DNA of 64,000 nucleotides from Prochilodus magdalenae (lineage: Eukaryota > Chordata > Actinopteri > Characiformes > Prochilodontidae), in contig JAMWET010005499.1 of the NCBI GenBank assembly GCA_024036415.1, positions 124,001-188,000 of the forward strand, written 5' to 3'. Shown piece by piece: positions 1-11,590 of the stretch. The notes below the pieces were generated by a model. The model saw nothing but the letters and a program-made list of their open reading frames with translations, was not told the origin of the DNA and made no database searches. Each line of letters begins with the position of its first letter. Position 1 is the stretch's first letter. A program made the position numbers and the translations under genes.

Positions 1-553
1 AAATGTCGGATTGCAGTGCTATTGTAGAAAAAATGATTGGGCCTGATATGGGCAATTTTGAGCTACACATACAGAAATAGTGTCTCTCAGTTCGACACTG
101 GGCCACCATGCCTGCTAACACAACATGCCATCTTAGCATGGAGTTGTAGAGGTTCCTAATGGTGTCCTGTGACAATCCATCAGATGCAGCTTAAATATTC
201 TCCCACAGTTCTTGCAGATTTTGTGGTAGGGTTGAAGATGGAGTGACACCAGGCCTTCTGGATGTGTGACATGTGAAAACAAACTGATAATCTTGACCCT
301 GACTACTTCCTGACCTTGTGCTTCCATACACCGGTTCATTGGTCGTCTCCACCAAGACAAAAGCAGGACCCCAGCAGTCTTGCAGTCTTTGTCGATGTTG
401 ACATAGTGTTATGGGGAGTTGTTATATCGGTCTGCGTACATGTAGTCCTGCAATGCGTCACTTTTGTTAAACGTAAATCATTTGTACGTCTACCGATGTC
501 AAATCTGCACACATGTTTCATTCCTGACGCTTGATTCTTACTGGGTGCAGCTA
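1..553 (-). mobile_element. Tc1-A copy 1, internally deleted Tc1-like transposon relic
   Basis: On the minus strand this matches the other 13 Tc1-A copies in the window. From right to left it shows 'actgggtgcagct' (inner terminal repeat), the 'tttcattcctg' block, the catalytic-Asp region ('ttggtcgtctccaccaagac' is the reverse of the DDQ-type segment) and the C-terminal block ending near 'gagctacacatacagaaata'. The central transposase part is missing, as in most copies. The element's 3' terminal repeat is not recognisable at the window's left edge. Short reading frames here are fragments of the dead transposase. Non-autonomous and non-functional. Confidence 0.8.
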
Positions 554-1441
554 CAGGAAGCATTATTGTGTCTTTCTGATGGATAATATACAGTCTAACA
601 TCATTGCCCCACACAGGGTAATGTTCACAGGGTTATGGCCATTGAAAGCCAAGGACTGTGTGTGCTGATGATCTCAACAATTTTCTCATTAACTCATTAA
701 CAGTCAACCCGAAATTAAAAGGCGCCTATGTTGACCTTGTTAGTTCATGTTCCTGTCATTTTAAGCTCAATACATATCATTCAAAATACACCAGCCTTGT
801 TTTCCTTGTAAACGTTGCTTGAAGTGCTGTGACTTTTGCCACCTCTAAACGCAATCTGACGTTTGGATGTGACACCATGTTACAGCAGCAGAGAAACAAT
901 TATACTAATCAATAAGATCTTAGCGTGTTTCCCTCCCCCCCACCACCAAATGAGAACACCAGTCATCTCCGCCGTCCTTGATTGCGCATATACCCAACTC
1001 CAGTTGGATATCCTGCTGCAGACGTCCTCTTCTTCTCATCACTTGATTATCTCTTATTTTCACCACTAAGTTTGGATCAGTGGTAAAACAATCACTTATC
1101 AGTTACTTCAGGTTTGTTTAGACTGGCACCTCATGTTATCACCAAAGAGGTTCAGATGGCAGTGTTTGCACCGTTTTCTTGTTTTTTCTCAAGCTGCAAT
1201 GTTGCGAGCTGGATCAGTAGAGCGACACCGTCCATCTCTTGCTCACACGTTAGGTAGTTACACTAGCACACAGATTTATTTAATTGCTAACCCAAACAAT
1301 ACTGAGAAGCTTTTATTTTGTATCTTTGGCTTTTCTCCAAAACAGATGGATTTGGTCGACACACTATTCATGATGCAGTGAAATCTTTAGGATTTTCCCA
1401 CCTAAGCAGGTTATCAATAAATTAGTTACCTTGCATGTTTA
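554..1441. other. non-coding, nothing recognised
   Basis: Complex-sequence DNA of ordinary AT-rich composition. The only open frames are short (under about 85 codons), without a recognisable domain or paired splice sites. No repeat shared with the rest of the window was seen. Confidence 0.4.
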
Positions 1442-1783
1442 AGGTGGTAGTAACATCGGGACCCCTCAGATGGCGCGGCATGAGGATGGTGGAGCTATAA
1501 AATACCTGTGGGGTATGAGTAATGGGACTGAGAAGAGGTGGTAAAGTGTCTTAAATGTCTCGTTCCATGTCTGGAAAACGAGTCTCAAAGCAGATGTTGA
1601 TGATTTGGTTTAAAGGAGTGACTACATTTAGATGTGCCAAAGACCAAAGTGTGAAGGAAGTAGCCGAATTTGCAGATGTATAGAAGCGTATGCTGATATG
1701 GGTCTACCAGCTGTGGCTAAAATCCCAGTCTACAGGAAATTCAACTCCTAATTGTACCAGGGAAGGTATCCACCAAACTCTGA
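1442..1783 (+). mobile_element. Tc1-B copy 1, 5' portion of a Tc1-like relic
   Basis: Collinear with the better preserved copy at 58031-58524: both carry a 'cagatggcgc' motif, a 'ctcgttccatgt' block, an 'aagcagatgtt' block and the segment 'ctaaaatcccagtctacagg'. The decayed reading contains an N-terminal helix-turn-helix-like stretch (VKEVAEF). The left inverted terminus is not visible. The right side stops abruptly at the start of Tc1-A copy 2, where both families carry a 'ggtgggtagg'-like string. Chimeric junction; non-functional. Confidence 0.7.
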
Positions 1784-2514
1784 TGTGGTGGGTAGGTTTG
1801 ACATTGTGAGACGTGCAAATGATTCAAGTTTCACGGCCGATTCCAATTTTATGCTCAGTTGCGCATGTGACGTAAGCAAGGATGGCTCTTATCTCTGCAC
1901 CTGACTGACCCAAGAGCCACGATTGCGGACATTCAGCGAGCACTGAAGCCATCCATGAGTCATCCTGTTAGTGCCAGAACCAGATGGCTGCACGTTGAAG
2001 GACTACAGCACTGACCACACAGACCGTAGCAACGACTGCCCTTATCTTATGTCTTAAGACTGCAATGGAGTCATGCCAGACTGTGACTCAGAATGGCAGA
2101 GGGTGATCTTCAGTGATGAGTCCCGCTTTTGTTTTGCTGGGAATGACCAATGAATCCATGTGTGGAGGAACTGTGGTCAGCACCAAGATGAACGGTTAGT
2201 TGTCACGCATCATATGTCCATAAGACTCTACCGCAAAATCTGCAGGAACTGTGGGAGAATATTCAGGCTGCATTGGAATGGATTAACACAGGACAAAATT
2301 AGGAACCTCTACAACTCCATGCTGAGATGTCTGGCATGTTGCCGTAGCAACATACCGAGAGGCACTACTTCTGTATGTGTTGATCAATAAATATTTCCTG
2401 TATTAGTCTGAATCTATCATAATGTATTGTTCCTGGTAACCTTCACCTTCCTTCCCAATAGCATTACAATCTATGTGGCACTTTCTGGGTGCAATTATTC
2501 TTTGATGATAAGTG
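1784..2514 (+). mobile_element. Tc1-A copy 2, internally deleted Tc1-like transposon
   Basis: Nearly full-length for this family. It shows the 'gtaggtttgacattgtgaga' leader, a degraded block read in other copies as DPTATI-type residues, the SDESRF motif carrying the first catalytic Asp (about 2115-2135), then the C-terminal block (CRNCGRIF...IRNLYNSMLR in this copy), 'tgttcctggtaacctt', and the right terminus 'gggtgcaattattctttgat' ending in agtg followed by TA. The second Asp and the Glu of the DDE triad are absent. Its left terminus is replaced by Tc1-B sequence. Confidence 0.88.
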
Positions 2515-4590
2515 TAATAGAAACACACGCTTTTGTCCACATTTGTCCACATCCATGTGTGTTGCGCCCATGTGTGCTATTAATGAATGCATGACTTTGA
2601 ATATAAATATGATCAGCACAGAGCAAGCTCAGGCAAAAACGTTCCTCCCTAAACTTCATGAACTAATCTGTCAGTCGTGCTAATATGAAACTGATGGACA
2701 ACGATGCCCGAGCTGAAGAGGAGAGAGGGACCCAAACTTACCCAAACAGGCCGGACTTGATTTTCCTTCAGGGACAGTTCTGTTTATAAAGGTTTTATTA
2801 CATCGCAGCTGTTTTTGTACTGTTACTGGCTGGTTTCTAGGTTTTTAAGTATCATCAGCCGTTTATAATTTTAATCAGGATTTACTGGCTGTATCTTGTT
2901 CAAAGGCAGAGATTGGGAAATATCTTTTTAAATTATATTTACTACTTTCTAAATAAATAAATAAGAAGTTCCCAAAATTGTATGGGTTTCAGAGAGTAAC
3001 TCTCTGAGCCCTGTTCAAGTTGGATTAGTTTGACCAGAGGCGATCTGGTAATGTAATTTGCGTGTGATTGGACTGGAATAAAGTACACTAACTATCTGAA
3101 AGAATGATCTGTATAATCACCCATATTGTTTATGTCAGCATTATCGGATGGGCCCCACACTTCTGAAAAATAGAAACACACTGTGCAGCTAAATGCCATG
3201 GAGACTAGCGTTAGGCTAGTAAACTGGGTTAATTTAACTTACCAAACGCACTCAACAAGATTCTTCTCTTTATGATTTGGCCATTATATGGATTTTAATG
3301 GGGCAACACTTTACAACAGTGTTTTGTAGTTAACCAGTAACCATGCAGGGCTTGGTAAATGTGCTGCATTAAGACCTAAGGTTCTAGTATTAAGGAATAC
3401 TAATCAATTGCCCTGTAGGTAATAGTAAACTAAAGAGCTAAAGATTAGGCTATATATGTATTCTAGAGAACTACTGAGTAAGTACAGTTTATTTAACTAG
3501 TTGCTCATTAATTGCTAATCAATTCAACACTAATTGCTCAGTAGCATTATTAGCCTTACCTGACTCCTGTCAAGTGACTGACTGATAAGGCATTTTCCAA
3601 CATTATTAAAAGTAATGGAATACACAATGTTCAGTATCTGAAATATAAAATATGATATTCTCTATTATTATTAACAGAAACAGGTATCCTCAGAGAGAGA
3701 GGTGGGACTGGTGGTTACTTTCATCACCAACCTTCAAAGGCTAATGCACATCTTCACATTTGGCATGGTAAACTAATTTACACATCAGCCTCCAAACGGG
3801 GGAGTTGCTAAAGTACTACAGTGTTCAGTAGAGCAGTCTGCTTACCTCTCATCTTTAGAACTTAAAGCTTGTTTGAACTGAATAGCAGTTATCTTTTTAG
3901 GAGTCCTGTTAAGGGCATGGTCAGTCATAGAGATGGTCAAGTTCATGTCCTACATCCAAATTGTTTTGGAATTGTCTTATAAATATAACAAAGTGATTAT
4001 GTATTTCATATGTGTTAGATATTTACTGTATCTAATGGTGTTACTGTACCTCCTTCCAACATGAAATACATGGTCACTTATTAATTATAAACAAGGTGTT
4101 ACTGCATTTTCATTGGGAGATAATCAAGATCTGAAACAGTATTATAACTACAACACGCTGATATAAAAATCATGGACCTACAAATAGAATGTAATAGACG
4201 ACACAAAAAACAGAAACTAACTTTCTGTGAATGCTCTTTTATTGGTGGATTATAGAAGGTAATTCCATCAGATTCATAATGGATTCAAATCACTGAATTT
4301 GTTGGTACTCACTCAACTCGTGGTATCGTCCCTTATCGAGGTGAGGATACTTACATAAATCAGAGAAGCAGAGTTTAAGCACCTTTCAGGGACTCCCATG
4401 GCAGAAGGTTCTTAGCAGAAGTATCACCTATACTGGGCAACAGCAATATAGTACACTGGCCGATGATTACAGAGGTGACAAGGGCAAACACATCAATTCA
4501 ACTGTGCAGAAGAAATCAATTGCACAGCACTTCTGTACTTTTCCAGAAGAACCATATAGATAGGCACAACAGTTTCATTGTTGTGAAGGT
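2515..4590. other. non-coding, AT-rich, no gene recognised
   Basis: Mostly unique-looking DNA. Around 3330-3560 it is enriched in 'ctaat', 'attgct' and 'agtaa' strings, as in eroded teleost MITEs, but no inverted ends could be placed. The 64-codon frame at 2489-2683 spans the end of Tc1-A copy 2 and has no domain. Confidence 0.35.
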
Positions 4591-7322
4591 GGGGCCATCA
4601 GGTTGGAAGGCACTCAACTTGAAGGGACCGCCAGATTGAAAGGCACTCAACTTGTTACTGAGGAACAGCTGGGGAGTTCTCCAGGTAGAGCTTACGCCAA
4701 TAACATTTCAGGGAGTCTTGTTACTGAGGATGACGAGCTAGAAAAGAGAATTTACAGCTGCAAAAACAACATTGTGAATTGTACACAGTATGCATTATGG
4801 CAAGCTGTAGAAGTGAGAATGGAAATGGATCATCTATATGTCAGCATGCTCAGGATCAGCAAACTAAAATGGGCCGGATTAGGACGCTTTTAATCAGGGA
4901 AACACACCGTCTACTGCTCAGGTCACGAACAACAAAGAAGAAATACAGTGGTTTTCATCGTCAACAAGATGTCAAAAAGAATGTTACCGGATACAGTACT
5001 GTAAATGATGTCAATCCATGCACAACCATTCAACATTACAAACATCCAGATTATTGCCCAACAATGTATGCAACTGAGGAAGAAACAGAAACATTGTTTT
5101 TTGAGCCAGACCATGCTGAAATTTACAAGACCAGCAAACAAGACGTACTGCTGGTGATTGGACTGGAATACTAAAGTCGGAAACAAGAAGGAAGCAAATG
5201 CAGTTTGACAGCATGGCCTTTGGAAACAGGAATGAAGCAGGAGAACGGCTAATCACCTTCTGCAACTACAATGACTTTATTTTACTAATACATTTTTCAA
5301 GCAACCACAATGATGCCTGTACACTCGGACATCACCAGATGGAGCTCAATGAATCCAAACACACTACATTCCTTGCACAAAGAAATGGAAGAGCTCCATT
5401 TTAATTGCAGAGACATGGCTTGGGCTGATTGTGGAACCTATCAAGAACTGCTAATGTGCAAGTCCCAAGTGAAGAAAACAATCAAATCATTAGACTTTCA
5501 ACATATGAGGTCGAGAGCACACCACCTGTCTTAAAAAAAACATCCAGAATCGATTTTAAATGCTGAACATAATTAACAGAGAACCAGAGAAGCTGGCTGG
5601 AACTCAAGAGGTCATCAAAGAAGAATCAGAGAAAACCTTGGGAGTAATGAGAAGAAGAAAAATGGATGAATCATTATACAATGTAGATTGCAAAAATAGA
5701 AGAAAAGCCAAAATCAAGAAGGACAAAGATCTTTTAAGAGAACCAAACCATGAATTCCAGAGAGCTGCCAAGAGAAAAGCCTGATACTACCACAACATCT
5801 GTTCCATCCAGATATTGGAAATGGGAACAAACATGGAAACACAAGAACCATCTTTCAGAAGATACGTGAGATCAAAAATAAATATTAGCCATGAATTGCT
5901 CCTCCTAAGAGATGTCAATTAAGAAATGAAACTAAAGTCAAAAAGGAGAAGAAATACAAAGAGGATCTGTAGAAAAAGCATCTCAGCTGCCAGCATAGTT
6001 TGTTAACAGCAGATACACCCCAGAAACTTTAGAGCTAGAACATGAAGTCTTCTAAACTTCTGAAGAAGATTCAGTTAAAGTGCTGAACGAATTATGCCAA
6101 CAAATCTGGAAAACAGTCGGGAGATAATAAGAGCTCAGTTTATATTTCAATACATCGAAAAACGCGTGCAAACTATTTCCCTCATATTACACGCCCGTCA
6201 AATTATGCCTTAGATCACTTAATGGAGACTAGAGCCTTGCATCAAAAGAGAACTTCCAGATGTGCAAGCAGGATTTAGGAAGGGCAGAACAAGAGATATT
6301 ATTTCAGATGTAAGCTGGATCACTTGAAAAGCCAAAGAGTTGAAGAAGGAAGTCAACATGTGTTTCGTTAGCTACAGGAATTTTTTCGACTGTGTTGGCT
6401 GTGTACAATTACGGAATGTTCCCAGGAAAATGGGAATCCAATTATTCAATTAAGGAATCTCTAATCTAAACAACAAGTCACAATCAGGACTGAAAATGGA
6501 TAAGCAGGCGGGTTCCACACTGGCGTAGTACTTAGACTAGGCTGTCCACTATCACCATACCTCTTTAACCTGCATGTAGAACATGTGATGGGAGAAGCAT
6601 AACTGAAGGAGGATGATGGAAGATTCATCATGAACCTTTACTGATGCAACAGCTATGCCAAAAAATCTTCAATAACTGAAGACCCTTATACAGAAAGTTC
6701 AAGAACAGAGTGAAAAGATGGGACTGTAGATTAGTATGTAGAAGACTAAGGTTATGATGACTGGAAAGACAGCTTATATTACCACTGACGGGGAAGATGT
6801 AAAAATGGCAGACAGCTTTTGTCTTCTCGGATCAACTATTACCAACAGAGGATCCACCGCTCAGGAAATACTATACTGATTGGCACTTTGCAGAACAAGG
6901 AGCTTAAAAAGATCTTAAAATGTAATAATTTCCCTTTGCAAACACAGAAGCTCAGCAAAGTACAAGTGAGACCTGAAAATGTACACGCTCTCGAACTTTG
7001 ATGCTGGCGAAGACTTTTGAAGGTGCGTTAAAATAAACCAGAAAACCAAAATAAGCCTCAAAGCCCAGATAACCAAACAGAGGGATCCTATTGTAGACAT
7101 GTTCTGAGAGGAACCAGCTCACTGAACAAGACCATTATCTTTGGTAGAGTTAAAGGTAAAAGAGGAAGATGGCAACCAGCAACAAGACAGATGGATACGT
7201 ACAGTGGAATCCAGGCATTCAAAAGCCTAAAGGCCAAACAGAAGACAGGATTTTCTGGAGGAACATTATCCATATGGCCGCCAGGAGTTGAAAATTGACG
7301 GCACTTTATAATAATAATAATG
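4591..7322 (+). mobile_element. RTE/BovB-like LINE retrotransposon, decayed
   Basis: Read across frameshifts, this is a single non-LTR retrotransposon ORF. Endonuclease signatures appear in order: ISKLKWAGLGRF (from 4855), GDWNTKVG (around 5157-5182, split by a one-base frameshift) and YTRTSPDG (around 5318). A basic linker follows (5560-5784), then reverse transcriptase landmarks: CQQIW (about 6095), ELPDVQAGFRKGR (from 6250) and GCPLSPYLFNLHVEHVM (6541-6591). The catalytic YADD box near 6640 is damaged by an apparent 2-base loss. The C-terminal IIHMAA-like end lies near 7267, followed by a taa-rich tail at 7309-7321 typical of RTE elements. Many stops and shifts: dead. RTE is the best clade guess; a protein search would settle it. 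Confidence 0.85.
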
Positions 7323-9235
7323 ACAAGTAATCTCCTTATAATCAGAGATAAGTAATTGGTCTTTTGGGGTGGATTGGCTCTTTTGAATAAGTACAGCATT
7401 GTTTTATAGGCTTCTGCCTGATCACGACAGAAACAAGACAACCTACAGAAATGATGTAATGCATTAGTAACCCTAACGTAATACATTAACAATGGTTACA
7501 TGCTCACTTAAGATTCAAATGTGTAGTTGTTGTAGTTGCTTTCTGTGATGGGAAGATTTCATTCAACCGACCTTAGTCAAAGATGAGCCTTAAGTCAACA
7601 GATGGTCTTTTTGATGTGATAAATTTGTTTAAGCATTTAAGTGCAGTCCTAATGCAATGACCAGTTGAATTACCCTGATGAACCGTATGATACAGGCATA
7701 GCAGATGATGGAGCATGCATTTCTTTAAACCCCCTCCTATGTGTCTTATCACCAGGCAAGCCTGGAAATAAAAAGAGTTCAGTGTGCTATACTCATGTAG
7801 AACACGCAGAACTGATAAGGTTTCATGATTGTGTACGAGCACCAAGACACGGTATGTGCTCGTGAGCGATAGCTGTCAACCAAGGGCGAAGCACAAGTGC
7901 AGCCAAGGCTATGCTTGCTGAAACAACACCATGATAAACTCAGCCCAAATTACTGGCATGAAATCCATAATTAGAGCGTAATACTATAATCAAAGTTTCC
8001 TACCGGCTACTGCAATTTAAAGCATATTACTGGCAGAGCAGCTGTAACCCCAACCCCCGTTTAAAAAAAGAAAACCACAGACTTTTCACAGCAGTTTTAT
8101 GGCAGTTTTTATACGGCATGACCAGGTACAGTTTCCCAATGCCAAAAGCATCTGTGACAGTGGTAGCGCGGGAGCAGCGGCTTTAACGAGGGAATCAGGT
8201 TCTTTGGCTGGTCTTTGTATTACTTTAGCGTGGAAACTTTAACTGCTGCCTGTCCCTAAGAGCCATCTGAATATGGATGCGGCAAAAATTAGTTAAACAG
8301 AAGAGGCTGTTGCATTCATTAAGTTACCCCAACCCCCAGAAACGGCATCATAATATTCATGCTGTTACCATGCAAATCAGAGATAATGAGATGCTGATTA
8401 TGTTTTCTAATCACAGGGGGAGAGATGATGTGTGGGGGTCGGGGGTGGGTATGGAGGGGGGGCTGAGCTGAAAAATATAAACTCTTTAACCCTGTGCAAT
8501 CATACAATTCACTGCAACAATAAATCTGCAATTTGTTGCTTTCTACTACTAAGATTTACTTACAGTTCAACATCCCAGTGGCTAAATTAATACTGATTTT
8601 ATTTCCTTTTCTTTCTTTTTTTCAAATTTTGGATATTTTATGGAAATATAGTTGTTTTATAATACTGAAGAAATTTAGATTTGTTAGCACAATAATAGTT
8701 GAATGAAACTACAAAATACCATTTATTATATTTGTAAGTTTTTAAACTCTCAAATTCATCATCACATTTTTGTAGAAAATAGACTTTATAGGTTCCCAAA
8801 AATAAAACACGTAGAGCCATGTCTGAAAGCGAGATACTACCCTTCATTTCCAGTCAAACCCATTAACTTAATTTTCAGCGCTATGAAGAAAAGCAGACAT
8901 CACATCTAGCAGAACATTACACAGAAGCCCCAATAAAAATGTAATAAATGTATCACACCTCTAAAATATATATTTATCAGTACCTAGTATGTTCACTGTT
9001 TCCCTCTCCTACAGCGTCCATTTTTTCCACAAGGGGATATTTATCCACACATTCAGTCTTAGAAGTTAGTTGGGTTTTCTGCATCTCACAATGCGAATGA
9101 TCCCAAACGTATTCAGTGATGCTGAACTCTGGGGTGGTTAGTCCACTGCTCAGAGAACACTATCCAGCTAGAAATTATTTGTTTTGAAAGCGTTCTGAGA
9201 ATTTGCAATGAAATTCTCCGTTAATGTTTTCTTTT
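7323..9235. other. non-coding unique DNA; possible conserved block 8050-8470
   Basis: No repeat or gene recognised. The stretch about 8050-8470 is of balanced composition, has no simple repeat, and contains strings such as 'gctgttaccatgcaaatcag', whose 'atgcaaat' is an octamer (POU-type) core. It resembles vertebrate conserved non-coding DNA in texture only. The 134-codon frame at 7088-7492 (-) overlaps the LINE tail and has no domain. Confidence 0.3.
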
Positions 9236-9620
9236 GGGTCCCAGAACCAGAGCAACCCAGACAGAAGTAGTGTCTCTCAGTATGGCACCAAGCAGCCACC
9301 TTTGGTTTGACAGAAAACCGCTCATCTTGGTGCCGACCATGGTGCCTCCACACACGGATTCATTGGTCGTCTCCACCAAGATCAAAGTGGGACTCCACTG
9401 AAGATGATCTGATGCCATTTTGAGCCACTCCATGACAGTCTGGCATAATGCTACTACAGTCTTTGACAACGCTGACGTGGTGTTAAGGGCAGTCGTTGTG
9501 ACGTTCTGCATCCATGTCCAATACAGCTGGCACTAACAGGATGACTCATGGAGGGCATCACTGCCTGCTGAATGTCCGCAACCAGGGCGGTTGAGTTAGT
9601 CAGGTACAGTGATAAGGCTT
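9236..9620 (-). mobile_element. Tc1-A copy 3, with a second deletion
   Basis: Minus-strand copy. The 3' block 'gtagtgtctctcagtatgg' joins almost directly to the block around 'aaaaccgctcatcttggtgc', so the C-terminal coding block kept in other copies is also gone. The SDESRF region, 'aacaggatgactcatgg' and 'gtcaggtacagtgataagg' blocks follow. No terminal repeats are recognisable. Confidence 0.75.
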
Positions 9621-10007
9621 AAGACTAGATTAAAACATTTTCTTTAAAACTTTAAACTTGTAGGTGATGTTAGTCAAAGTTCTGGAAACGTTCCCTGCTA
9701 GCTGCTCAGAATTGTTTTTGTTTGATTTACACATGTTCTCTTTTTCAATAAGATCTTCTCAACAGCCACATGTCCTTTCAGATCCATAGTGTTGTCTACT
9801 CACAGTGGAATGTTGGGCAAAAACACCTCTGTATATTTTCAGATCTCAGGCAAGAGTGGAGCTCGGTTTTGAATCCTGCTCTCTCCTAAAGATGAAAGCT
9901 TTCTGGATAGCTGATGATGAAGGTTTAGCTGGTATACTAGGTCTGGCACTGACATGGAGCTCCTTTTTTCTAGCCCATATTTTCATCCAAAAAAAAAAAA
10001 AAAAAGG
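9621..10007. other. non-coding; ends in a poly-A run
   Basis: Unique-looking DNA ending in about 16 consecutive A (around 9990-10005) directly before Tc1-A copy 4. The A-run could be the tail of a retroposed fragment or a simple expansion. The 154-codon frame from 9805 runs through the A-tract into the transposon and is not a gene. Confidence 0.35.
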
Positions 10008-10562
10008 TAGTTGCAACCAGAAGGAATCAACCCACTGGACAAAAACATTATCGCTGTACCTGACTGATCCAACAGCCATAACTGATCCAATAGCCATAAT
10101 TGTGGACATTCAGCAAGCAATAATACCCTTCATGAGTCATCCTGTTAATACCAGCACCATCGGCAGGCGGCTGGACGACCCAGGACTACATGCACACCGT
10201 TACACACCCTTACAGCAACTGCCCTTAACACCACATCAACGTGGCCAAAGAGTGCAGTGTTCGCATTAGACTGTCATGGAGCTACTCAGAATGCCAGCAG
10301 TCCCGCTTTTGTCTTGGTGAAGACGGCCAACGAATCTGTGTGTGGAATCCGTGTGGCCAGCACCAAGATGAAGGGTTTGTTGTCACGGGTCACACATTCA
10401 GAAGGTCTGGTGTCACCCCACCCCGCCTGTGCATGAACTGCGTGAGAATATTTTTAAGATGCATGAGATGGATTATCATAGGATGCCATTAGGAACCTCT
10501 ATAGCTCCATGCTGAGACAAACATGGTGGCCCGACACCATACTGAGAGACACTACGCATGTT
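10008..10562 (+). mobile_element. Tc1-A copy 4, left-shortened
   Basis: Begins at 'gtagttgcaaccagaagga' (inner terminal repeat). It carries a local duplication 'actgatccaacagcc/actgatccaatagcc', the block 'gtcatcctgttaataccag', the DDQ-type segment near 10310-10345, and the C-terminal block to 'gagagacactac'. A T-run of 10 follows (about 10563-10575). Central deletion as in sister copies. Confidence 0.82.
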
Positions 10563-11189
10563 GTTTTTTTTTTATTGAATGTTTTTTATTTTGTTAGCTC
10601 TACCATTACAGCGATTCATAAAAGACCTCAGATAACACACACAGAAAACAGCACACAGTCTACACTCTGCCACCAATACATCTATAGTCCATAAATGCCT
10701 TCATATGTACACAGAATCAAAAAGCTTTAACTACATGCAGAATGTTTAAACCTTTATTCACTGTATTGCTGGTAATAAGTTGTCTGCATATGATGTCACT
10801 TTACATGACATCACGGCACTGCACGCAGATGGAGGGTAAGAAGTGATTTTCATTTGCTCAAATCGATTTAACTGAGAAACCACAGGGAGCTTTTATCCAG
10901 TACCAAAAGTTGTTGTTCAAAAGGGGGATAAATGTGAGATATCGGCTAAAAACGCCAGTATTAATGCCTAGCAAAGCTTCGTCTGCGGTCGGAACGAGGT
11001 TGAAGTCAGACTCCTAGTCACAGGCTTCTTGTTTGAATTTGCCTGCAGTAAGATTTAAGGTAGAATAAAGAAAAGCACAAACGCGGTATGAGGGTGGGAT
11101 GGTGGGCATTTTCACGACATTATTATTATTATTATTATTATGTTTTACAGACATTAAGAGTCAAATGTTGTACATGCAGGTTAATCATC
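10563..11189. other. non-coding with ATT microsatellite
   Basis: Unique-looking DNA. A short perfect (ATT)n run lies at about 11118-11142. No coding evidence. Confidence 0.4.
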
Positions 11190-11590
11190 ACTCATCATAA
11201 CTCACTCATCTTCTAAACTGCTTAATCCTACTGGGCCATGGGGAGTACTGGATCACATCTCTCGAAGGGCAGGACGCATGAAACACCCTGGACAGGCCAC
11301 CAGTCCATGACAGGCCAGACAGACAGAGAAAACATTCACACTCACACACGCACACACTCACACACACACAAGCACACACACTCTCACACACACACACACA
11401 CCTAAGGGCAATCTAGACCTCCAGTTCACCTGACTACTGCATGTTTTTGGACCCAGATGAAACCCACACAGACATGGGGAGAACAAATGCAAACTCCACA
11501 CATAAAGGGCCCTGGCTGTCTCAGCTTTTACCGAACCCACACCCTTCTTGCTGTGAAGCAACAGCGGTACCCACCCAGGTTAATTGTCCC
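11190..11590 (-). repeat. dispersed repeat F copy 1 with embedded (CA)n
   Basis: A widespread teleost dispersed repeat. On the minus strand it runs from 'ttgcctcacagcaagaagg'-like sequence (here 'cacccttcttgctgtgaagc' at the right end) through 'ggagtttgcatttgttctcc' to a taatcc-type end near 11220. A (CA)n microsatellite occupies about 11335-11402, where this family usually carries a CA/TG run. Two related fragments are at 29365-29490 and 34402-34615. Class uncertain; the right end resembles a tRNA-like head. Confidence 0.65.
11335..11402. repeat. (CA)n microsatellite
   Basis: Imperfect cacacac/ctcacac run of about 68 bp inside dispersed repeat F. Confidence 0.9.

Noticed and set aside
7088..7492. 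134-codon minus-strand frame
   Set aside because: Antisense to the 3' end of the RTE-type LINE and the sequence beyond; no domain.
9990..10005. Poly-A run as proof of a processed retrocopy
   Set aside because: The sequence upstream shows no recognisable gene and no flanking duplication; the run may be simple slippage.
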